Shown: positions 34,533 to 43,548 of the stretch, in pieces
How positions within the stretch are numbered: position 1 is the stretch's first letter
Layout of the letters: every line of letters starts with the position of its first letter
Notes under the pieces: generated by a model
What the model was told of the DNA's origin: nothing
The model's database searches: none
What the model saw: only the letters and a program-made list of their open reading frames with translations
Program-made: the position numbers and the translations under genes
Assembly: GCF_023073315.1 (NCBI RefSeq)
Contig: NZ_JADPJH010000022.1
Coordinates: forward strand, 315,944-379,943
Reading direction: 5' to 3'
Length of the DNA: 64,000 bases
From: Bradyrhizobium sp. 1
GTDB lineage: Bacteria > Pseudomonadota > Alphaproteobacteria > Rhizobiales > Xanthobacteraceae

Positions 34533-36026
34533 ATGCCCCGTCCAGTCCTTCGCAATTTATTCCTTGCCTCCAGCCTTCTTGCGCTCACGCAATTGATGAC
34601 GCCGACAGATGCCGCGGCCGAAGCGCGGCTCGCGCTGGTGATCGGGCAATCGGCCTATCGCACGGTGCCGGAGCTGCCCAACGCCGCCAATGACGCCAAG
34701 GGCATGACGGAGCTGCTCGGCAATGCCGGCTTCACCGTCACCGCGGCACCCAATTTGTCGCAGAACGACATGCGTCAGGCGATCTCGGATTTCGCCGGCA
34801 AGGTCAGCGCCAGCGGTGCCGACACAGTCGCGCTGGTATTCTACGCCGGCCACGGCCTTCAGATCGACGGCGAGAACTATCTCGTGCCTGTCGATCTCGA
34901 TCCCAAGCGCGAGGCCGACATTCCGCTCCAGGGCGTGCGGCTGAACGATCTGCTCAACACGCTCGGCGCGCTGCCGACGCGCGCGCGCATCTTCATGCTC
35001 GATGCCTGCCGCAACAATCCGTTCCCCGCGCTCAGCGGCGCCGGCCACGGGCTTGCGATCGTCGACACCAAGGCCGGCGCGCAGGGCACCTTCATCTCCT
35101 ATTCGACATCGCCAGGCGCGGAGGCCGAGGACGGCTCCGGCGCCGACAGCCCCTACACCACCGCTGCGCTTTCGGTCGCCAAGCAACCGAACATCCCGAT
35201 CGAGGAAGTGTTCAAGCGCATCCGCATCGCGGTTGCGCAGTCGACCGACGGACGGCAGATTCCCTGGGAAAGCTCCTCGCTGACGACCGACTTCAAATTC
35301 TTCGGCGGCGAGAGCAGCAGCCAGCAACCTCCTCTTCCTGGCGCATCGTCGATGGCGCTCGCCGGCGGCACGCGCAGCGTCGCCGACTGGCGCAAGGATT
35401 TGCAGGGCAAGGACCCGAAGGTCGCCTATGAGCTCGTGCTCACCGACGACACCGTGGAGGCGTATCAGGCCTATATCGAGCTCTACGCCCAGGACACCCG
35501 CACGCCGCGCCTGCGCACCATCGTGGAGCGCCGACGCCAGATGCTGGCCTGGGAGCGTGCGACCGCGATCAACACCCGCGCTTCGTTCGAGGCCTATCTC
35601 AACAACTGGGACAACAGCGACCTCGCCGCAACCGCGCGCCGGCTGCTGCTCCGCGTGCAGAACCGCAACTATGCCTTGCCGGTTGCGGCTGCTGCGATCC
35701 CTGCTCAGATCGCCGTCGCGATGGCACCGACCTGCCCGTGCTCGACGCCTACGCCGCCAGTCTCGCCGGTCAATCCGACCGTCGCGCCGATCATCAAGAA
35801 GCGCGTCGACGACACCCCGCCGAAGCGCAAGGTCGTCGACACGCCGCCGAAGCCGCGCCGGCCGCCGCCCGACGAAGTGGTCTACGAGCGCGCGCCGCCC
35901 CCCGGCCCACCGCCGGAAGCCGTTGGTGTCGGAATCGGGATCGGTCTCGGCATGGGAATGGGCATGGGGGGGCGCGGCGGCTACGGCGGCCCGGGACGCG
36001 GCGACAATTATCGCAGCAGGTACTGA
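34533..36026 (+). CDS. Secreted caspase-like (C14) protein with Pro-rich and Gly-rich tail
   Basis: 497 residues. A signal peptide (residues 1-30) is followed by a p20-like caspase fold: LALVIGQSAYRTVPELPN, YAGHGLQ with catalytic His 107, and DACRNNP with Cys 159, so the dyad is intact. Residues 290-390 are helical, then come a Pro-rich stretch (about 405-465) and a tail of Gly-Met repeats. Such proteases occur in many alphaproteobacteria, with mostly unknown substrates. GGAGGAG precedes the ATG. Exported location is inferred from the signal. Confidence 0.88.
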   Translation: MPRPVLRNLFLASSLLALTQLMTPTDAAAEARLALVIGQSAYRTVPELPNAANDAKGMTELLGNAGFTVTAAPNLSQNDMRQAISDFAGKVSASGADTVALVFYAGHGLQIDGENYLVPVDLDPKREADIPLQGVRLNDLLNTLGALPTRARIFMLDACRNNPFPALSGAGHGLAIVDTKAGAQGTFISYSTSPGAEAEDGSGADSPYTTAALSVAKQPNIPIEEVFKRIRIAVAQSTDGRQIPWESSSLTTDFKFFGGESSSQQPPLPGASSMALAGGTRSVADWRKDLQGKDPKVAYELVLTDDTVEAYQAYIELYAQDTRTPRLRTIVERRRQMLAWERATAINTRASFEAYLNNWDNSDLAATARRLLLRVQNRNYALPVAAAAIPAQIAVAMAPTCPCSTPTPPVSPVNPTVAPIIKKRVDDTPPKRKVVDTPPKPRRPPPDEVVYERAPPPGPPPEAVGVGIGIGLGMGMGMGGRGGYGGPGRGDNYRSRY

Positions 36027-36045
36027 ACTCATTGCTCGCTCGCCT

Positions 36046-36184
36046 CTCGTGCCCCGGCCGCAGCGCAGCGCCGCTTCGGCGGTGCGCTGCAGAGCCGGGG
36101 CCCACATTGCGACGTAGTGTGCGGCACGATGGGTCCCGGCTCTGCGCAGCAATGCTGCGCATTGCAGCGCGTCCGGGACACGAA
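36046..36184. repeat. Dispersed repeat with inverted ends (CTCGTGCCCCGG family)
   Basis: The ends CTCGTGCCCCGG (36046-36057) and CCGGGACACGAA (36172-36183) are inverted relatives, and internal palindromes include GAGCCGGG/CCCGGCTC. I recall the interior GCGCAGCAATGCTGCGC as a common Bradyrhizobium repeat unit. It occupies the gap between the caspase-like gene and the SulP gene, less than 100 bases before the latter. Confidence 0.65.
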
Positions 36185-36272
36185 GGTCGCGGATATTCGC
36201 GCCCACCACCTTCCAATCGGAAAATGCTGTAGTCTGACCGACTGACGCCAGCCTGCCAGGGATTCCACTTCG

Positions 36273-37946
36273 ATGCCGCACGACGCTTACGCCAAGCATG
36301 CCTGGCCGCTATTCCGCTCGCTCGCGTCCTATTCCGTGCCCGGCGATCTCATGGCGGGGCTGACGCTGGCGGCGATCGCGATCCCCGAGCAGATGGCGAC
36401 CGCACGGCTCGGCGGGTTCGCGCCGCAGATCGGCTTCTTTGCCTTCATGGCCGGCTCGCTCGGCTTTGCGCTGCTCGGCGGCAATCGCTTCCTGTCCTGC
36501 GGCGCCGATTCCACGATCACTCCGATCTTTGCCGGCGGGCTCGCCGCGTTGGCCGCCGCCGGCTCACCTGACTATCAGGGCCTTGCGATCGCGCTGGCGC
36601 TGATGGTCGGCGCAATGATGCTGGCCGGCGGCGCGTTTCGTCTCGGCGGCATCGCCAATCTGCTGTCGATGCCGGTCATGGTCGGCCTCCTCGCCGGCAT
36701 CTCCGTCCACATCATCATCTCGCAATTGCCGGGCGTGCTGGGACTTCCGTCACCGAGCGGCCCGACGCTCGATCGCATCGGCGTGCTCGCAACCGAACTC
36801 GGCCGTACCAATCCCCTCACCTTCTGCATCGGCTTCGGCGTGCTGGCGGCGGTCTTCATCTCCGAGAAGATCAGCCCCAAAATTCCGGGCGCGCTGATCG
36901 GGCTGGTCGCGGCGACGCTGGCCACCATCGCGCTCGGCCTCGAAAGCAAGGGCGTCAACGTCGTCGGCAGCGTGCCGGGCACGCTGCCGCGGCCGACCTT
37001 CCCCGTGCTTGCGCCGGAGCAATGGGTGCACCTGGTGCCGCTCGCTTTCGTCATCACCGTCGTCGTGATGGTGCAGACCGCCGCCACCACGCGATCCTTC
37101 CCGTCCGATCCCGACAAGCCCGCCGATGTCGACCGCGATTTCCTCGGCGCGGGCGCAGGCAGCGTGTTGGCCGGCCTGTTCGGCGCTTTTCCCGTCAATG
37201 CCAGCCCGCCACGAACGGGGATCGTTGCCGAGACCGGCGGACAATCGCAGCTCGCGGGCCTTGCCGCCGCGGCCATCGTGCTGGCGCTGCTCGCATTCGG
37301 CACCGGACTGTTGCAGCACGTTCCGGACGCCGCCCTCGGCGGCATCCTGCTGTTCGTGGCGCTGCGCATCATCCGCCTGAAGCAGATCGTCACGATCTAC
37401 AAGCAGTCCTTCAGCGAGTTCCTGCTGATCGCGGCGACCGCGGCGCTGATCATCGTGCTGCCGATCCAGCAGGGCGCATTCCTCGGCATCGTGCTGTCGC
37501 TGCTGCACGGCATCTGGAGCACCACGCGCGCCAAGCTGATCGAGTTCGAGCGCGTGCCGGGCACCACGATCTGGTGGCCGGCGCATCCGCACATCACCGG
37601 TGAACGCATCGCCGGCGTCGCCGTAATCGGGCTCCAGGCGCCGCTGTCCTTCCTCAACGCGCCGGGTTTTCGCAGCGACGTGACCAAGGTGCTCACGACG
37701 TCGACGCCGCAACTGCTGGTGCTGGAGGCCAGCGGCATGGTCGAGATCGACTTCACCGCCGCGCAGATCCTGCTCGACGTGTTCAAGGCGTGCGGCGAAC
37801 AGGGCGCCACCGTCGCGCTGGCGCGGCTGGAGTCAGTCCGCGCGCAGGACGCGTTCGAGCGGTTCAAATTGTTCGATGTGCTGCCCCGGGAGCACGTCTT
37901 CCACAGCGTCGATGAGGCCGTGCGCAAACTGGCAAAAGTGGAATAG
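36273..37946 (+). CDS. SulP family anion transporter with STAS domain
   Basis: 557 residues. About eleven hydrophobic spans follow the SulP N-terminus (DLMAGLTLAAIAIPEQMATARL). The C-terminal part from about residue 440 is a STAS domain (APLSFLNAPGFRSDV, then LLVLEASGMVEIDFTA). Family members carry sulfate, bicarbonate or dicarboxylates; the substrate is not evident here. It stands alone between repeats. Confidence 0.9.
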   Translation: MPHDAYAKHAWPLFRSLASYSVPGDLMAGLTLAAIAIPEQMATARLGGFAPQIGFFAFMAGSLGFALLGGNRFLSCGADSTITPIFAGGLAALAAAGSPDYQGLAIALALMVGAMMLAGGAFRLGGIANLLSMPVMVGLLAGISVHIIISQLPGVLGLPSPSGPTLDRIGVLATELGRTNPLTFCIGFGVLAAVFISEKISPKIPGALIGLVAATLATIALGLESKGVNVVGSVPGTLPRPTFPVLAPEQWVHLVPLAFVITVVVMVQTAATTRSFPSDPDKPADVDRDFLGAGAGSVLAGLFGAFPVNASPPRTGIVAETGGQSQLAGLAAAAIVLALLAFGTGLLQHVPDAALGGILLFVALRIIRLKQIVTIYKQSFSEFLLIAATAALIIVLPIQQGAFLGIVLSLLHGIWSTTRAKLIEFERVPGTTIWWPAHPHITGERIAGVAVIGLQAPLSFLNAPGFRSDVTKVLTTSTPQLLVLEASGMVEIDFTAAQILLDVFKACGEQGATVALARLESVRAQDAFERFKLFDVLPREHVFHSVDEAVRKLAKVE

Positions 37947-37981
37947 TTGGGTACACCGGCTGAGCCGCGAACTCGCTGCAA

Positions 37982-38004
37982 CCTCCCCCGCAAGCGGGGG
38001 GAGG
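37982..38004. repeat. Short dispersed palindrome between convergent genes
   Basis: CCTCCCCCGC and GCGGGGGGAGG form a hairpin of the same family as 5182-5203. It lies between the SulP stop and the stop of the minus-strand gene at 38037, a position where it can end transcription from both sides. Confidence 0.6.
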
Positions 38005-38036
38005 GAGCGCACCTTCACTGCGGTTGCAATCAGCGT

Positions 38037-38393
38037 TCACTGCGCCAGCGTCGGGTGATCGCGCTGGATCGTCTCGCGGATCCAGCTCGCATGGATCGCG
38101 CGGAACAGGATTTGCGCGGTCTTGAGGTCGTCCGCCTTCATGCAGAGATCGACGATGCGACGCACCGCGTCGTCGCGCATCAGCGCGTCGGAGATCTTCA
38201 TCGCGATTTCCATCGCGACTTTTGCCGCGCGCTCGTAGCGCTCATTTTCGCGCTTGTCATTGCAGGCGGCCGCGCTTGCGGCCGCGGCCTCGCAGATCGC
38301 GCGGATGCGCTCGGCGGCTTCGATGTCGCCGAGCGGTCCTTCGATGGCCTCGTCCCAGATGTCGTGTCGCGTCTTGCGCGCGAACCAGCGCAT
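38037..38393 (-). CDS. Unknown helical protein (118 aa)
   Basis: A soluble all-helical protein: IWDEAIEGPLGDIEAAERI, then NERYERAAKVAMEIAMKISDALM. No recognised domain, signal or metal motif. It is followed by the SulP gene in convergent orientation and lies 49 bases after the flavin dehydrogenase stop on the same strand, so co-transcription with that gene is possible. Confidence 0.65.
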   Translation of the reverse strand: MRWFARKTRHDIWDEAIEGPLGDIEAAERIRAICEAAAASAAACNDKRENERYERAAKVAMEIAMKISDALMRDDAVRRIVDLCMKADDLKTAQILFRAIHASWIRETIQRDHPTLAQ

Positions 38394-38442
38394 TGCCCGC
38401 TCCGTCTGATGGAGCGAGCATAAACGGCGGCGACCTCGCGCG

Positions 38443-39867
38443 CTATGCCTCCGGCACGATCTTGCCGGGATTGAAGATGTTTTGCGGATCGAGCGCCTTT
38501 TTCAACGCCCGCATCGCATCGATCGCTTCGGGGCCGAGCTCAGCCTTGAGATATTTCTGCTTGCCCTGGCCGATGCCGTGCTCGCCGGTGCAGGTGCCGT
38601 CCATCGCCTGGGCGCGCTCGACCAGGCGATGCATGAACTCCTCGCCGCGCGCCATCTCGTCGGCATCGTTGGTGTCGCAGACCAGCGAGCAGTGGAAATT
38701 GCCGTCGCCGACATGGCCGACGATTGGCGATAACAGATTGAGACGCTTGAGGTCTTCCTCGGTCTCGTTGACGCAATCAGCCAGACGCGAGATCGGCACG
38801 CAGACGTCGGTCGCGACCACGCCGATGCTGTCGCCGGGGCGCAGCGCCTTGACGGACCAATAGGCGTCGTGCCGCGCCTGCCACAGTTTTGTGCGATCCT
38901 CCGGCTTGGTGGTCCAGGAGAAATCGCCGCCGCCGTACTCCTTGGCGATTTCGCCGAACGCCTTCGACTGTTCGGCGACCTCGATCTCGCTGCCGTGGAA
39001 TTCCATCAGCAGCAGCGGCGTCTCCGGCAGAGTCAGCTTCGAATAGGCATTGCAGGCCTTCACCTGCGCAGCATTGAGCAGCTCGATGCGCGCCACGGGA
39101 ATGCCGGTCTGGATCGCCAGGATCACGGCCTGACACGCCCCCTGCACGGTCTCGAACGACACCGCGCCGGCCGCGATCGTGTCGGGGATGCCGCGCAGCC
39201 GAATGGTCAGTTCCGAGATGATGCCAAGCGTACCCTCGGCGCCGACGAACAGATGCGTCAGGTCGTAGCCCGCAGACGATTTCTTGGCGCGTGTGCCCGT
39301 GGTGATGATCTCGCCGTCGCCGCGCACGACTTTCAGCGCGATCACGCTGTCGCGCATGGTACCGTAGCGGACCGCGTTGGTGCCGGAGGCGCGGGTCGAG
39401 GCCATGCCGCCAAGCGAAGCGTCCGCGCCGGGATCGATCGGGAAGAACAGGCCCTGGTCGCGCAGATGCTCGTTGAGCGCCTTGCGGGTGACGCCGGACT
39501 GGATCACGCAGTCGAGGTCCTCGGCATGTACCGCGAGCACCTTGTTCATGTCGCGCAAATCGATGCAGATGCCGCCGGCGGGCGCGTTGACCTGGCCCTC
39601 GAGCGAGGTGCCGGTGCCGAAGGCGATGACGGGCACGCCGTTCTTGGCGCAGATCCGCACCACGTCCTGGATGTCGGCAGTGTCCTGCGCCATCACCACG
39701 CCATCAGGCGGCTGGTTGACGATCCACGTGGTGGTATGGCCGTGCTGCTCGCGGACGGCCTGCGAGGTGATGAGCCGGTTGCCGAAGCGTGCGGCAAGCT
39801 GCTCCAGCGCGCTCGCGAGGGCTTTCGGCGCCGGCCGCGGCGGATTATTGGTGATGGTGGTGCCCAC
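38443..39867 (-). CDS. FAD-binding oxidase/dehydrogenase of GlcD/D-lactate dehydrogenase type
   Basis: 474 residues. The VAO/PCMH flavin domain is marked by VIAFGTGTSLEGQ and DPGADASLGGMASTRASG, and the C-terminal cap by VGHVGDGNFHCSL (metal and substrate His) and the end GTCTGEHGIGQGK. Family members oxidise D-2-hydroxyacids (lactate, glycolate, 2-hydroxyglutarate) and pass electrons to quinone or cytochrome c. The GTG at 39867 has GGGAGGAG 5 bases upstream, better than the ATG at 39900. Confidence 0.9.
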   Translation of the reverse strand: MGTTITNNPPRPAPKALASALEQLAARFGNRLITSQAVREQHGHTTTWIVNQPPDGVVMAQDTADIQDVVRICAKNGVPVIAFGTGTSLEGQVNAPAGGICIDLRDMNKVLAVHAEDLDCVIQSGVTRKALNEHLRDQGLFFPIDPGADASLGGMASTRASGTNAVRYGTMRDSVIALKVVRGDGEIITTGTRAKKSSAGYDLTHLFVGAEGTLGIISELTIRLRGIPDTIAAGAVSFETVQGACQAVILAIQTGIPVARIELLNAAQVKACNAYSKLTLPETPLLLMEFHGSEIEVAEQSKAFGEIAKEYGGGDFSWTTKPEDRTKLWQARHDAYWSVKALRPGDSIGVVATDVCVPISRLADCVNETEEDLKRLNLLSPIVGHVGDGNFHCSLVCDTNDADEMARGEEFMHRLVERAQAMDGTCTGEHGIGQGKQKYLKAELGPEAIDAMRALKKALDPQNIFNPGKIVPEA

Positions 39868-39953
39868 GGAAACTCCTCCCGACGAGATGAACCGTGGCAA
39901 AGGACATCTAACCGGTCAAGTCAAGCGACCGGACGCATAGCAGGGAATGAAAC

Positions 39954-40463
39954 ATGCCGGAGACCGCTGCCGCAGCAACCAAGGTCGAGCCGTTCCGGTC
40001 CTCGATCATGCAGATCGAGCCGCAATGGATCGACTATAACGGCCATCTCAACATGGCCTATTACAACGTGATGTTCGACCGCGCCATCGACGAACTCTGG
40101 CTCGAGCTCGGCATGGGGCCGGCCTACAAGAAGGAGCGCCATGGCTCGACCTTCACCGCCGAATGCCATGTCCGCTATCTGCGCGAAATCCATCTCGGCG
40201 ATCCCGTGCGGATTCTGGTGTGGCTGCTGGAGGCCGACGACAAGCGGCTGCACACGTTCGAGGAGATGCGGCATGCGACCGAGGGCTGGCTGTCGGCCAC
40301 CTCGGAAAACATGTCGCTGCACATGGACATGACGGCCCGGCGCGTTGGGCCGTTTCCGCCCGATGTTCAGGAGCGCATCGTTGCGGTCACCAAAGCCCAC
40401 AGCGCCGCGACGCGGCCCGAGGGAATCGGCCGGAACGTGGCGATGCCCTCGAAGCGTGCATGA
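39954..40463 (+). CDS. Hot-dog fold thioesterase (4HBT family)
   Basis: 169 residues. The motif QWIDYNGHLNMAYYNVMFDRAIDEL carries the Asp-x-x-Gly-His-x-Asn core of 4-hydroxybenzoyl-CoA thioesterase relatives, and HVRYLREIHLGDPVRI is the following strand pair. It hydrolyses an acyl-CoA or carnitine/betaine-CoA type ester. The last codons and the stop are provided by a dispersed palindrome (40458-40502), so the C-terminus has been reshaped by the repeat. Confidence 0.85.
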   Translation: MPETAAAATKVEPFRSSIMQIEPQWIDYNGHLNMAYYNVMFDRAIDELWLELGMGPAYKKERHGSTFTAECHVRYLREIHLGDPVRILVWLLEADDKRLHTFEEMRHATEGWLSATSENMSLHMDMTARRVGPFPPDVQERIVAVTKAHSAATRPEGIGRNVAMPSKRA

Positions 40464-40502
40464 TCCGGAAAAGTGTGAAGCGGTTTTCCGGTAAGATCAT
40501 GC
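40458..40502. repeat. Dispersed palindrome (GCATGATCCGGAAAAG family)
   Basis: GCATGATCCGGAAAA at the left end faces TTTTCCGGTAAGATCATGC at the right. I recall this as one of the most frequent intergenic repeats in Rhizobiales. Its TGA is used as the stop codon of the thioesterase gene. Confidence 0.75.
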
Positions 40503-40519
40503 ACCGATCATAGACTCCG

Positions 40520-40690
40520 CTAGATCCTGCGGCCGCGGGCCAATCCGACCACGGCCGAGACCAGGAACAGGACGATCGCGACGAAGAAGATGATCTTGGC
40601 GATTTCGATCGATGCGCCGGCGAGGCCGCCAAAGCCCAGAATACCGGCGATCAGTGCGATAACCAGAAACGTCGCAACCCAGCTCAGCAT
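40520..40690 (-). CDS. DUF1328 small membrane protein (UPF0391 type)
   Basis: 56 residues. MLSWVATFLVIALIAGILGFGG, then IEIAKIIFFVAIVLFLVSAVVGLARGR gives two membrane helices, the diagnostic DUF1328 pattern. The ATG has AGAGG 8 bases upstream. Members are common, often stress-related in expression, and of unknown function. Convergent with the thioesterase gene. Confidence 0.88.
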   Translation of the reverse strand: MLSWVATFLVIALIAGILGFGGLAGASIEIAKIIFFVAIVLFLVSAVVGLARGRRI

Positions 40691-40930
40691 GGTCAAAACC
40701 TCTATTTCGATGACTGTCTGCGATCGGCGCGGCTGGCGCGCCTCACTTGTTCAAACAATCTCCAATGCGGAACATTGGTTCCTGCCCGCGGCCGCCGGAA
40801 ATTCGCACATCGATCAGGAACAAATCGGTCGTCCGCGTACGTGGAAAACCCCTGATCGCGCCCCCATATAGGCAACAATCCCTGTTAAGAAGGCTCCCTT
40901 CCACCACCCCGCGGTGCCATCGTGGGGCCA

Positions 40931-43540
40931 ATGATTCGCATGACCGAGCCGAGCAAAATCACGTCCCAGAGCGTCCCAGACCACCAGCCCGCTGCCGGCG
41001 GCATCGCCGCGCGTGCGCGCGCCTCTGTGGGCCCGAAATATCTGGCCGGGCTCAATCCGGAGCAGCGCGAGGCCGTGGAGACGCTGGACGGCCCGGTTCT
41101 GGTGCTGGCCGGCGCCGGCACCGGCAAGACACGGGTGCTGACCACGCGCATCGCCCATATCCTGAGCCAGGGCCGCGCCCGGCCCGCCGAAATCCTGTCG
41201 GTGACCTTCACCAACAAGGCCGCGCGCGAGATGAAGCACCGGCTTGGCCAGATGCTCGGCCATGCGGTCGAGGGCATGCCGTGGCTCGGCACCTTCCACT
41301 CCATCGGCGGCCGCATCCTGCGCGCCCACGCCGAACTGGCGCAGCTCAAGTCGAACTTCACCGTGCTCGACACCGACGACCAGGTTCGTCTGCTCAAGCA
41401 GTTGCTCCAGGCCGACAACATCGACGACAAGCGCTGGCCGGCGCGCATGCTGGCGGGCCTGATCGACGGCTGGAAGAACCGCGGCCTGACGCCGTCGCAG
41501 GTGCCATCAGGCGAAGGCGCCGTCTTCGCCAACGGCAAGGGCGGCAAGCTCTATGCGAGCTACCAGGAGCGGCTGAAGATCTTGAACGCCGCTGATTTCG
41601 GCGATTTGCTGCTCGAAGACATCCGGATCTTCCGCGAGCATCCGGATATCCTGCGGCAATACCAGCAGCGCTTCAAATTCATCCTGGTGGACGAATATCA
41701 GGACACCAACGTCGCGCAGTATCTGTGGCTGCGGCTGCTGTCGCAAGCGCCGTCGGCTCCGTCCTTCACCTCGCCCCGCGTGCGGGAAGAGGTCGCATCG
41801 CCCGGCAGCGCAATTGCGCGCCTGAGCGATGCGGGTGAGGAGGACTCTCCACAAGCTGAGCTCGTGGAGACAGCCCCTCTCCCCGCAAGCGCGGCGCGGG
41901 AGCAGAAAGCCCCTGTCAAAAACATCTGCTGCGTCGGCGACGACGACCAGTCGATCTATGGGTGGCGCGGCGCCGAGGTCGATAACATCCTGCGCTTCGA
42001 CCACGATTTCCCCGGTGCAAAAGTCATCCGCCTCGAACGCAACTACCGCTCGACCGGCCACATCCTCGCCGCCGCCTCGCACCTGATCGCGCACAATGAA
42101 GGCCGACTCGGCAAGACGCTGCGCACCGAGGACCATGACGGCGAGAAGGTCACGGTGACGGGCTCGTGGGATTCGGAAGAGGAAGCCCGCGGCATCGGCG
42201 AGGAGATCGAGCAGATCCAGCGCAAGGGCGACAAGCTCAACGAGGTCGCGATCCTGGTGCGCGCGTCCTATCAGATGCGCGAATTCGAAGACCGTTTCGT
42301 CACGCTCGGCCTGCCCTATCGCGTCATCGGCGGCCCGCGCTTCTACGAGCGCGCCGAAATCCGCGACGCGCTGGCGTATCTGCGCGTGATCAATTCGCCC
42401 GCCGACGATCTCGCCTTCGAGCGCATCGTCAACACGCCCAAGCGCGGCTTGGGCGACGCCACCGTGCAGATGCTGCACGACCACGCCCGCAAGCGCCGCA
42501 TTCCACTTTTCGAAGCCGCCCGTGCCGTGGTCGAGACCGACGAGCTGAAGCCGAAAGCGCGCGGCAGCTTGCGCGACGTCGTCGCCAATTTCGACCGCTG
42601 GCGCGCCCAGCGCGAGGTCACCGCGCACACGGATCTCGCCCAGATCGTGCTCGACGAGAGCGGCTACACCGAGATGTGGCAGAAGGACCGTTCGGCTGAT
42701 GCCGCGGGCCGGCTGGAGAATTTGAAAGAACTCGTGCGCTCGATGGAAGAATTCGAAAACCTGCAAGGGTTTTTGGAGCACATCTCGCTGGTGATGGACC
42801 GCGACAGCGGCGCCGATGAGGACGCGGTGTCGCTGATGACGCTGCATTCGGCCAAGGGTCTCGAATTCGACAACGTGTTCCTGCCCGGCTGGGAGGAAGG
42901 CCTGTTCCCGAGCCAGCGCACGCTGGACGAACAGGGCCGCGCCGGCCTGGAAGAAGAGCGCCGGCTCGGCCATGTCGGCATCACCCGCGCCCGCCGCCGC
43001 GCCAAAATCTATTTCGCGACCAACCGGCGCATCCATGGCACCTGGACGACCACGATCCCCTCGCGTTTCCTCGACGAATTGCCGGCGGCCAATGTCGAGA
43101 TCACGGAATCCAAGGGCGGCTCGGCCTGGGGCGGCACCGGCGGCTACGGCGCCTCGCGCTTCGACGACATGGAGGCGTTCGGCTCGACTTATTCGACGCC
43201 GGGCTGGCAGCGCGCGCAAGCCAACCGCAACCGGGGCGGTGGTCGCAATGGCGGCGGAAGCGGCGGCTTCGAGGAACAGGCGTCGACGTTCTCGTCCTCA
43301 TCCTCATCCGGACCCGATTTCGGCAGCTTCTCCTCGCGCCGCCGCGGGCCGATGACGATCGAGGGCGAGCTGGTCGCCAAATCCACCGGCACGACCTCGG
43401 AATTCGCGCTCTCCGACCGCGTCTTCCACCAGAAATTCGGCTACGGCCACGTCACCAGGATCGACGGCAACAAGCTCACCATCCATTTCGACAAGGCCGG
43501 CGAGAAGAAGGTCGTGGACAGTTTCGTGCAGCGGGCGTGA
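40931..43540 (+). CDS. uvrD: UvrD/PcrA-type ATP-dependent DNA helicase
   Basis: About 869 residues of superfamily 1 helicase. Walker A AGAGTGKT is at residues 60-67, motif II DEYQDT at 254-259, motif III GDDDQSIYGWRGA from 336, and motif VI VGITRARRRA near 680. The C-terminus ends in a PcrA-like Tudor domain (FHQKFGYGHVTRIDGNKL). About 48 residues between motifs II and III are foreign: they are encoded by a dispersed palindrome inserted in frame. It unwinds DNA in nucleotide excision and mismatch repair. The start (GTG 40922, ATG 40931 or 40940) is uncertain. Confidence 0.93.
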   Translation: MIRMTEPSKITSQSVPDHQPAAGGIAARARASVGPKYLAGLNPEQREAVETLDGPVLVLAGAGTGKTRVLTTRIAHILSQGRARPAEILSVTFTNKAAREMKHRLGQMLGHAVEGMPWLGTFHSIGGRILRAHAELAQLKSNFTVLDTDDQVRLLKQLLQADNIDDKRWPARMLAGLIDGWKNRGLTPSQVPSGEGAVFANGKGGKLYASYQERLKILNAADFGDLLLEDIRIFREHPDILRQYQQRFKFILVDEYQDTNVAQYLWLRLLSQAPSAPSFTSPRVREEVASPGSAIARLSDAGEEDSPQAELVETAPLPASAAREQKAPVKNICCVGDDDQSIYGWRGAEVDNILRFDHDFPGAKVIRLERNYRSTGHILAAASHLIAHNEGRLGKTLRTEDHDGEKVTVTGSWDSEEEARGIGEEIEQIQRKGDKLNEVAILVRASYQMREFEDRFVTLGLPYRVIGGPRFYERAEIRDALAYLRVINSPADDLAFERIVNTPKRGLGDATVQMLHDHARKRRIPLFEAARAVVETDELKPKARGSLRDVVANFDRWRAQREVTAHTDLAQIVLDESGYTEMWQKDRSADAAGRLENLKELVRSMEEFENLQGFLEHISLVMDRDSGADEDAVSLMTLHSAKGLEFDNVFLPGWEEGLFPSQRTLDEQGRAGLEEERRLGHVGITRARRRAKIYFATNRRIHGTWTTTIPSRFLDELPAANVEITESKGGSAWGGTGGYGASRFDDMEAFGSTYSTPGWQRAQANRNRGGGRNGGGSGGFEEQASTFSSSSSSGPDFGSFSSRRRGPMTIEGELVAKSTGTTSEFALSDRVFHQKFGYGHVTRIDGNKLTIHFDKAGEKKVVDSFVQRA
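41762..41905 (+). repeat. In-frame palindromic repeat inserted in the helicase gene
   Basis: CACCTCGCCCCGCGTGCGGG at the left and CCCCTCTCCCCGCAAGCGCG at the right are the inverted ends of an element related to those at 5182 and 37982; the middle holds GATGCGGGTGAGGAGGACTC and CTCGTGGAGACAGC, also typical. The element is read through without stop and adds about 48 residues (SFTSPRVREEVASPGSAIAR and onwards) between helicase motifs II and III, where relatives such as E. coli UvrD have only a short loop. Boundaries are approximate. Confidence 0.8.
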
Positions 43541-43548
43541 GGCCTGAA

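Noticed and set aside
34557..36299. Open frame of about 580 codons opposite the caspase-like gene
   Set aside because: No domain, spans an intergenic repeat, and the plus strand has signal peptide and catalytic motifs.
41507..43219. Open frame of about 570 codons opposite the helicase gene
   Set aside because: Antisense to conserved helicase motifs; composition typical of a shadow frame.
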